A stretch of 64,000 bases of DNA from Zhengitettix transpicula (lineage: Eukaryota > Arthropoda > Insecta > Orthoptera > Tetrigidae): NCBI GenBank assembly GCA_037074705.1, contig CM073591.1:163956032-164020031 (forward strand), written 5' to 3'. The position numbers were made by a program, and so were the translations under genes. A model generated the notes under the pieces. That model was not told the origin of the DNA, did not search any database, and worked only from the letters and a program-made list of their open reading frames with translations. Positions 57,731 to 64,000 of the stretch are shown one piece after another. The first letter of the stretch is position 1; each line of letters begins with the position of its first letter.

Positions 57731-59115
57731 ATCATTTATTCTTTTATCAGTCTGCCACCAGGGTTAGTATGATTCTTTCCATCATTCGTGTCAATGATTT
57801 TCAACATGTCATACATGTAACAATAATATATAAATCTAGCTTTTACGTCCCTTACATAATTTTCCGCAAGGTTTATTCCGACATATTTGCAGATAAAATA
57901 AGTGACGCATGCGTCTAATGCATTTTTGTGCGTTGTAATTACATCGGAAGTTTCATTTCCCACGAGTGCAACCTGTCTTCAATAAAGTCCTGCGCTCCAG
58001 GAATTTAACTTAAATAAATACTTACTTTGTAATTTCGTACACTCCAGTTTCATTTTCCTTCTATATGTCCAGCGTTAATTACCTTTCTTGATCCCACTGT
58101 TCTATTGGATTTCATACGTGGTGGGATAACCTCAAAGTAAACTTAATAGAAATTTCTTTAAATAATTCTAAATTTATTGCTGTTTTTAATTTCTTTTTCA
58201 CATACAAACATCACTGCGTAACTGGGCCCATAACCTGAGTGGAGCAATATAAAAGAAACGATCTACGAATACTCAAAGTTTAATAATGGGAAATTAGCAC
58301 ATGTACATGCAGAATTTCAACAATAATTGAACTTCCTTAAAGTAATTAGAAAGAGACCATTCTAATGCTACCAACTTAGTTATTAAATAATAGTAATGAA
58401 ACCTAATTTTCGTCAAAAATTTTCAAAATTTCATACATGAAGCCATCATATAAAAATCTGGCTTTGTACGGCCGTTACAGTCAAGCAACTAGCAAATTAT
58501 TATTAAAAATATGTCGTAAGAATTGTGATATAGCTGATTCGCTACTTGTGAGTACTGTGTATTACTATGTGTACTTATGTCCAAGGCTATGGTAACGTTT
58601 ATTAAGTTAATTAATTGGTTATTAATCTCATTTAATAATAATCGAGTATGTCGCGACACACAGGATAAATTTCATAAAGCGCCCCATACTCGATCAAACC
58701 CTCTGCGCAACAATTGTTTTTGTGCAACATTATGTTTGAGTAAACAATGATACTTAACCCCTTCCACATTTCATTTTGTGGTGTTCTCGAGAGATTTCCG
58801 AATCAGACAAATGTTGAGCCGCATTGTTATTGTTTTCTTGACGGAGAAGAATGAACTTAGGAAACGCAGAAGGAAGCAGAGTATGTGGCAAGCGATCAAC
58901 AAAAATAAGTTGGTGGGAGAGGGAGGGGGGGTGGGGTTGAAAAATTGATACCATTACATAACTCTGTTTATAAATATTTCGCTCTATCAAGCGTTATTGA
59001 ATACCACACATTGACTCGCTGAGCCCAAATGGTCTCATGATATAGTCCTATACAAATTACAGCGATATCGTTAGACGCAATTCTAGTAACACTAACGCAA
59101 GTAAATCACTCACAG
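57731..59115. other. No supported gene
   Basis: A 75-codon minus frame (57736-57963) and the sequence at 58430-58490 share an ATACATG...ATATAAAAATCTGGCTTT-like block, so a low-copy repeat is possible. A (G)-rich run lies at 58917-58936. Confidence 0.3.
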
Positions 59116-59116
59116 C

Positions 59117-59252
59117 CGACCTCCTGTAGTGTAGGGTTCAGCGTGGCTGCCTCGCATCACAGGGGTCCCAGGTTCGTATCACGGCGAGGGCATGGATGTT
59201 TGTGTGCGTGAGAAAAACTCCCGACAAAGTAGGCCCCCAAAAAAGGCAAAAA
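59117..59252 (+). mobile_element. tRNA-derived SINE
   Basis: TGTAGTGTAGGGTTCAGCGTGG (A-box-like, about 59125-59146), CTGCCTCGCATCACA, then GGTTCGTATCA (B-box-like, 59171-59181), a CGGCGAGGGCATGGATG body and an A-rich end (CCCCCAAAAAAGGCAAAAAT). The arrangement is that of an RNA polymerase III SINE derived from a tRNA. Same family as 5711-5910, and this copy keeps the better B box. Confidence 0.75.
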
Positions 59253-60410
59253 TAAGTTCCTTTAATGAGACTCTAATAATTTATTGATGCGACTGTAAAT
59301 AAATCAATACAAAAAACTCACTCACAATTTAATGTAAACCAATGCAAGAGACAAGGAATAATTCAATAATTGAATTAACATATCAGTTAATACACGGTGC
59401 AGACGATCTCAAGCTATTCAGGGACGCATAATCACAAAAGCATCTTAGTAATACTAATATATCGTGTAATAATTAAGCTTCAAATTGCCACGCTGTATTT
59501 AAAAGAAAGAGTAAGGTAATAATTTGGTTTGAAATTATTACAGTGTCGCCTTACGAGCAACCGACAATAGGTGGTTATTTTTTAATTTTTTTGGGAGAAT
59601 ATGGACATAACATCCACTATCGATCGTTTCAGCACCACTACCATACACGTTCAAACCGCTCTTGTTGCACAATATATTTCGAGTCCGACCGATTTGTTTC
59701 AAATCGTTTGTATAACTCAAATCATCCCATACTCCATCAAATTTCTTGCGTAAACACGGCAATTGTTTGGTCTTGTATGGGGTCCATAATAATTTTCCAA
59801 CAGCCTATAGGCGAGAAGAAGATAATATATAAATTTTGCATGCTAAAAGTTCCAGACATTTGTAATCTTGGAGGCGCTGCGGATGGTTCAGTTTTGACGA
59901 ATGGGGGGCGTAGTTACAAATGGTCGGAAAATTGGTTTCTGTTTGAAGCGAAGCACATACAACCAAGTTAATAGGTTATGTCTGCCTACTATCATAATTT
60001 GGAAACATATTTCTGTACAAAGAAAACTGAACAAAATTGAAATATAAAATCATAATTAAATTATGCGAAGTAAAATATATTTAAATATGTTCTAAAATGG
60101 AAAAAAAAATTAATGATGTTTTGAAATGTCCGCATTGTGTACATCGACAGTTCAGCATAGTAACGAGCCAAAAGTAGTAAACATATTTTAATGGAGAGGA
60201 GTTTTACACTATAACCATAAACAGGATAAAGAAGAAGCATTCACTCCTGAAAAAGTTGAGCACAGCCTCATAAGCAGGAAAGTTATTTTTATTGTATTTT
60301 GTAATTACAATGTTTGACGTTTAGATAAAAATAGAAAAGATAACTGCTTAGTAGCGAACGCAACTCGCACGTCATAGGTATTTCTCGTATATCCTCACAG
60401 CTATATAAAT
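59253..60410. other. Unidentified antisense frame near 59538-59762
   Basis: A minus-strand frame ends with a stop at 59538 (74 codons in one piece, including WDDLSYTNDLKQIGRTRNIL). The plus strand of the same region is also open (59543-59971). I cannot name a family. It could be the C-terminus of a decayed mobile-element or integrated-virus protein, or chance. Confidence 0.25.
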
Positions 60411-60413
60411 TTC

Positions 60414-60857
60414 TTGCGTTCAAGGATGGTACTGGAATGTAATAACTGTGTTAAACAATACAATGAATCATGTGTATTTCCTTTCCGTCACTTAATCTCA
60501 AATTATTTGGTGTCTACTATGAGATGTGAGTTCCAAGTACTCGAATTTAAATGTCATTTTGTATTCAAATGGCTTGACAAACGAGTTCCTGTCAGGAAGG
60601 TGTTTAGGAACTTTCCTTGTGTGTGCCCCGTCGACTTCCAAACCCCTTTTGTCACAAACTCCGTGATTCGCACTTGGCGGAAGCGCAAACTGGAGCGGTT
60701 TTATTGTCTTTGTACTGTGCATTTAAAGGGGACCGTTCGCAAGGTAAAAGGCAAGACGCCGGGCGCTAATGAGGAACTGCTTGTTCTGGGTCAAAACAAG
60801 AATAGAGAGCGTCACGCGGTATCACGGAGAAACGGTTCCAAGAAATATCGACGGTGA
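60414..60857 (+). CDS. Unidentified 147-codon ORF
   Basis: This is the longest plus-strand ORF in the right third, rich in basic residues (VIRTWRKRKLERF; RKVKGKTPGANEE). The antisense frame 60498-60722 is also open. The GC content is higher than the flanks. No domain is recognised, and there is no clear promoter or splice site. It may be a transposon fragment on either strand. Confidence 0.2.
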   Translation: MRSRMVLECNNCVKQYNESCVFPFRHLISNYLVSTMRCEFQVLEFKCHFVFKWLDKRVPVRKVFRNFPCVCPVDFQTPFVTNSVIRTWRKRKLERFYCLCTVHLKGTVRKVKGKTPGANEELLVLGQNKNRERHAVSRRNGSKKYRR

Positions 60858-61034
60858 TGTCTTAATTATAATCGATAATTATTAAATTTATTACTTCGCT
60901 AGGAATGTCATAAATATTCAAAGACAATTGTATAATGAGTTTCGAATTTAACTAAATTTATATTATGTTTCAAAATAAGTATGTACTTGGAACTGGTCTA
61001 GCACAAAACCCGGACACACATTTACCTAATGCAC

Positions 61035-61095
61035 GTTTTCCCGACAACAATACCCCGATTGACGTTTTTCCGACAGGTCATTTTCCCAAAAGGTA
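61035..61095 (+). repeat. TTTTCCCGACAGGTCA repeats, second locus
   Basis: GTTTTCCCGACAACAATACC, then CGATTGACGTTTTTCCGACA and GGTCATTTTCCC. A 25-bp block at 61056-61080 matches 48203-48227 at 24 positions. Confidence 0.55.
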
Positions 61096-61282
61096 CGATT
61101 TTACGAAATAAAACAGAATACTAATATTGTAGAACACTTAATATGTTAGTTATCTTATCATCCTTGATTATTATCGTAAATTAAGATACTTATTAAAGCA
61201 AGGAACAATTTCAACCACACTTCGTGCGCGTATCGCTTAAGATCCTGGAACAGCCTCCATGGAATTAAGATATCTCTAGCAA

Positions 61283-61884
61283 CTATAGGCGGGCGTGGAA
61301 ATGGACGGTATTTTTAAAATATGCAGTAACGGCTTATATTAGCAATGAATAAATAGTTTACAGTCTTTCAAATTCATATCACTCTCGTTGTTTTCGTACC
61401 CTAACGCTATAAGGACAGCTCTAGGGGTGGGATGATAGAAGATGATCAAATATTGCGATAACACTCAATATTTTTGTCGAGTCCGTTGTTATGTTTTCCG
61501 CTGAGTTTAGTTTTGTCATTCCAGGAGGCTTAATTTACAATGGATTAGACACCAATCTCGGTCGTTAGTGTAGTATTTTTATCACCAACCCCCCTTCCCT
61601 CACGACTCCACCACTAGGTGTAAAACTTTAACTTAATCCTGCCGGAGTGTCATAACTAAACTCAGCAACTAACACAACACTGAACTAGACACCATCTTGG
61701 TCGTTATCGCAATTTTATCACCCCCTTTCACTCCACCCCTAAATCTGTCCTTATGGCGCAGAGATGAAAACATGGAGAGTGTCATTATGACTCCGAACGA
61801 CTCCGTGAACTATTTATTCGTCGCCTGTATGAGTCGGTGTCGCATATTTTGAAAATGCCATTCCTTTCCACCTCCACCCATATG
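61283..61884. repeat. 600-bp fold-back element, about 300-bp arms
   Basis: Symmetric around about 61584. Paired landmarks are GCTATAAGGACAG (61409) with CTGTCCTTATGGCGC (61748); CTGAGTTTAGTTTTGTCATT (about 61502) with GTCATAACTAAACTCAG (about 61650); GAATAAATAGTTTACAG (61346) with GAACTATTTATTCGTC (61807); and AAATGGACGGTATTTTTAAAA with TTTTGAAAATGCCATTCC at the outside. Arms are diverged, so it is not recent. No protein is encoded; it is probably a non-autonomous DNA transposon or two inverted copies of one. Confidence 0.7.
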
Positions 61885-62690
61885 TTCTATCTTAAATCCG
61901 TGTTTTTTGTTTCCTGATTTTTACTGATACGTGTGTCGAGTTTGAGTTAAATTGTTCCACACATTAATGAGCAACTTAATTTACAATAATAAGCATGTAT
62001 AAAATGAAAACTAATATACTAAGTGTTAAATAATATTAATATTATGCTTTATTTTGTAAAAACGCACCAATCGGGAAAGTGACCTGGTGGAAAAACGTTA
62101 ATTGTTGAATATATTTATGAAATAGTACAGAATGTAATTTTAAATCTTTTTAAAACCTTATAAGTAAACAGCCAAATTTAACAGTGATAATCTATCTGTG
62201 TGTGCATAAAATTTTCATCGTTATTCGATTCCGTTATTCGCCGCCAGGTTTGGACCGCGTAGGAAAATAGAATAATTAATTTTCTTGGAAGTTTAACTGT
62301 TGACATATTGATTTAATACATTGAGAACAGTCAAATTTTTAAGTCTAAAATTATTTCCCGGTTAATTGACTAAATGAACCTGCGTTTTTCTACAGTGTTT
62401 CAAAAACCCTGAAGTCATTCACCATCAATGAGGCACTCTCATTCTGATGAATTGTCGCAATCTCCATAACATCGGTACCCTTAACAGTATAATATTACAT
62501 TATATATTGATGTATAGTGTATGCCATTTGTAAAACATTTCTGGAGTGGACTTCAATTTCCGAATGCAGAAATTCTGAGATTGTAAACGTTGGACGTATT
62601 ATTTAATTTTTATTTAGAATGAAGTTTTAATTTAGATAAATATGTTAAAGATTGTATTTTTACGTCTGTTTATATTAAAAATAATGGCGT
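61885..62690. other. No feature recognised
   Basis: AT-rich, possibly belonging to the flank or 3' end of the PLE to the right. Confidence 0.3.
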
Positions 62691-62726
62691 TTTTCGACCA
62701 ATATCAGACAATAATTTTTTTATTTA

Positions 62727-62763
62727 GACAACGTTTTGGTACGTGTTTGTACCTTCATCAGGT
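62727..62763 (-). ncRNA. Hammerhead-like core, left arm
   Basis: The minus strand reads ACCTGATGAAGGTAC, loop AAACAC, GTACCAAAACGTTGTC. The CUGAUGA block, a 5-bp GGUAC/GUACC stem II and a GUC triplet are intact. The second core block is CAAAAC instead of CGAAAC, which should abolish activity. Confidence 0.4.
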
Positions 62764-62932
62764 ATTTCCTGCTAAATATGTTAAATGTTAAAAGCTAATT
62801 TCACATCCTATTGAAAAATCACAAACTTTAGAAGTTTTTCCGAGGCACTTTTTCAAACTACACACGAGTGCGGTCGCAGAAGAACATAATTTATATATAG
62901 GTTTTAACATTTAGCATATTTAGCAGGAAAAA

Positions 62933-62968
62933 CCTGGTGGAGGTACAAACACGTACCGAAACGTTGTC
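62933..62968 (+). ncRNA. Hammerhead-like core, right arm
   Basis: CCTGGTGGAGGTACAAACAC then GTACCGAAACGTTGTC. Stem II, GAAAC and the GUC triplet are intact, but CUGAUGA is mutated to CTGGTGG. The left and right arms are damaged in complementary places. Confidence 0.4.
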
Positions 62969-63197
62969 ATAAATAAATAAAATATTGTCTGATATTAGTC
63001 TATATTATCTCTATTATTTTTATATAAATATGCCATCATTATAAGATACTGAGGTTGGTTCAAACCTTCACTTAATCTTTTGGAGACAGACAACGGAAAG
63101 AAAAATATTAAAAGATTATTAGTATGGTATAATTTTACTCTTAAAAGTTATAAGTTGAAAATATGGTGGAATATAGACATTTTCCAGTAATACTTGA

Positions 63198-63234
63198 TAA
63201 CATTTTTTTCCACGTATCGTGGACCTCATCAAGT
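63198..63234 (-). ncRNA. Third hammerhead-like motif near the PLE
   Basis: Minus strand: ACTTGATGAGGTCCACGATA, then CGTGGAAAAAAATG. A strong stem II (TCCACG/CGTGGA) lies between near-consensus TTGATGA and a degraded GAAA region. Confidence 0.35.
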
Positions 63235-63299
63235 GAACACTATAACAACATCAACTAAAATAAGCCAAAGATGTTACGAAGGGAGTAATATATCATATA

Positions 63300-63600
63300 C
63301 GCTGCTACGGCCTCTTCTCTCACTTTGAATTTTTTTTTGAATAACTTCAGAAATTAATCTGGCATGATTTTAACTTTCAGTATCTACATTCACAGTTTTT
63401 TCTAAATTAAAAGTGTGGTTGCTTAGGGTACAATGTTGGGAATATAAACAACTGTTAATTCACCGGAAGTTTGTAGTTCGCCTTACGTTCCTTAATCCTA
63501 GTTCTAAAATCGCTCTTGGTTTGACTAACATACACAGGTGGAATCATTACAGGAAACTTTATTAACAAAATTATGATTATCATGTAAATTAATCGGTCTT
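63300..63600 (-). pseudogene. Penelope-like element GIY-YIG endonuclease remnant
   Basis: The minus strand encodes VYVSQTKSDFRTRIKERK (about 63480-63545), matching the GIY-YIG-type core of PLE C-termini (VYVGQT...R.KEH). It is followed at a distance and with stops by NHARLISEVIQKKIQ (about 63340-63385), resembling the RL.RE..EI helix of the same domain. The first core residue is S rather than G, and stops are frequent, so it is dead. The reverse transcriptase would lie to the right of the window. The domain nicks target DNA for integration. Context with the hammerhead-like inverted repeat supports the call. Confidence 0.6.
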
Positions 63601-64000
63601 AGTAATTTTTGATGATGAAAACTAGTGATTTATATATAATTTTCATGTCAAAAGTCTTGGTTCCTGAATATAGAGTGTAAAAATTTATTAAAAGGAAAAA
63701 CTGGGGAAAATTTAGGTTTTCTTATGGGTTTAGTAATACTTATATAATAGAACCAATGTTCCTTCAGTCCTTTACTGTTGTTGGAATCAATAAAACCTCT
63801 GAGGTATCCGTTAGTGACCAAGATAACAAGTACAGAGTCTACTGGTCGAATGAAGAGAGCTTTAAGAACTAGAATTAAATTAACATAAAGCGAACTACCA
63901 AATTCGAGAGGAAGAAAATTCGGATGTATCTAAACATTGTGTTCTAAAAAATTACACTATTGATTTCGAAAATATTATGGTTGTTAATACCGAAGGTAAA

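Larger units (their letters stand above)
62700..62997. repeat. Inverted repeat with hammerhead-like arms, PLE terminal region
   Basis: Arms 62700-62792 and 62902-62997 are reverse complements (ATATCAGACAATA / TATTGTCTGATAT; GGTACGTGTTTGTACC / GGTACAAACACGTACC; TAGCAGGAAA), with about 109 bp between them. Both carry the ribozyme-like core, and they lie 300-600 bp downstream of a PLE endonuclease remnant. Inverted terminal segments with hammerhead motifs are known in Penelope-like elements. Confidence 0.7.

Noticed and set aside
58640..58700. ATCGAGTATG / CATACTCGAT short inverted repeat
   Set aside because: Only 10-bp stem, can occur by chance; no TSD or core motif.
1..64000. CRISPR arrays, bacterial operons, Shine-Dalgarno sites, tRNA or rRNA genes
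   Set aside because: Sequence is eukaryotic in character; no phased direct repeats with spacers, no tRNA cloverleaf other than SINE-derived, no rRNA segments recognised.

Overview
The window reads as eukaryotic, AT-rich, non-coding DNA of an insect. The evidence is a CR1/Jockey-type LINE remnant, a decayed mariner-like transposase, tRNA-derived SINEs, a Penelope-like element (PLE) remnant, many (AT)n microsatellites, and no bacterial-style gene packing. A polyneopteran (cockroach/termite, stick insect or orthopteran type) is my guess from the mixture of repeats; this is inference, not proof. I find no complete host protein gene, tRNA or rRNA. Two short stretches (5931-6128 minus and about 43925-44280) are only candidate exons.

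The window is a record of retroelement activity. (1) Nine copies of a TGTAAT...ATTACA family (about 0.5-1.2 kb, LTR-like; called E-family here) lie at 1-734, 7247-8235, 15984-16933, 16940-18010, 23784-24999, 25042-26066, 28444-28955, 28962-30006 and 40452-41542. Most sit in ATAT targets, and six copies sit in three abutting pairs. Most share a GTGAGTA splice-donor-like motif, and several carry a tRNA-Lys primer-binding-site-like motif just inside their 3' end. (2) About fourteen full or partial copies of a GC-richer, poly(A)-tailed repeat of about 450-500 bp (Rep1 here) are scattered from 1.4 to 50.4 kb. (3) A third group consists of small inverted-repeat elements whose arms carry hammerhead-ribozyme-like cores (CTGATGA...GAAAC). 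Three of them have exact 12-14 bp target-site duplications, and another lies directly downstream of the PLE GIY-YIG remnant at the right edge. (4) Fold-back elements or palindromes lie at 2331-2447, 39391-39823 and 61283-61884.

Layout: 0-9 kb has E1, Rep1, a palindrome, a SINE and E2. 9-22 kb has a hammerhead-like inverted repeat, Rep1 copies and E3/E4. 22-31 kb has E6/E8 and E9/E5. 31-40 kb has a hammerhead-like element, an LTR-PBS junction and a fold-back. 40-51 kb has E7, the mariner fossil, two more hammerhead-like elements, a Rep1 array and the LINE. 51-64 kb is mostly unannotatable AT-rich DNA with a 600-bp fold-back and the PLE end. The most promising second looks are the PBS-containing tandem modules at the ends of the E-family and the ribozyme-like retroposons.
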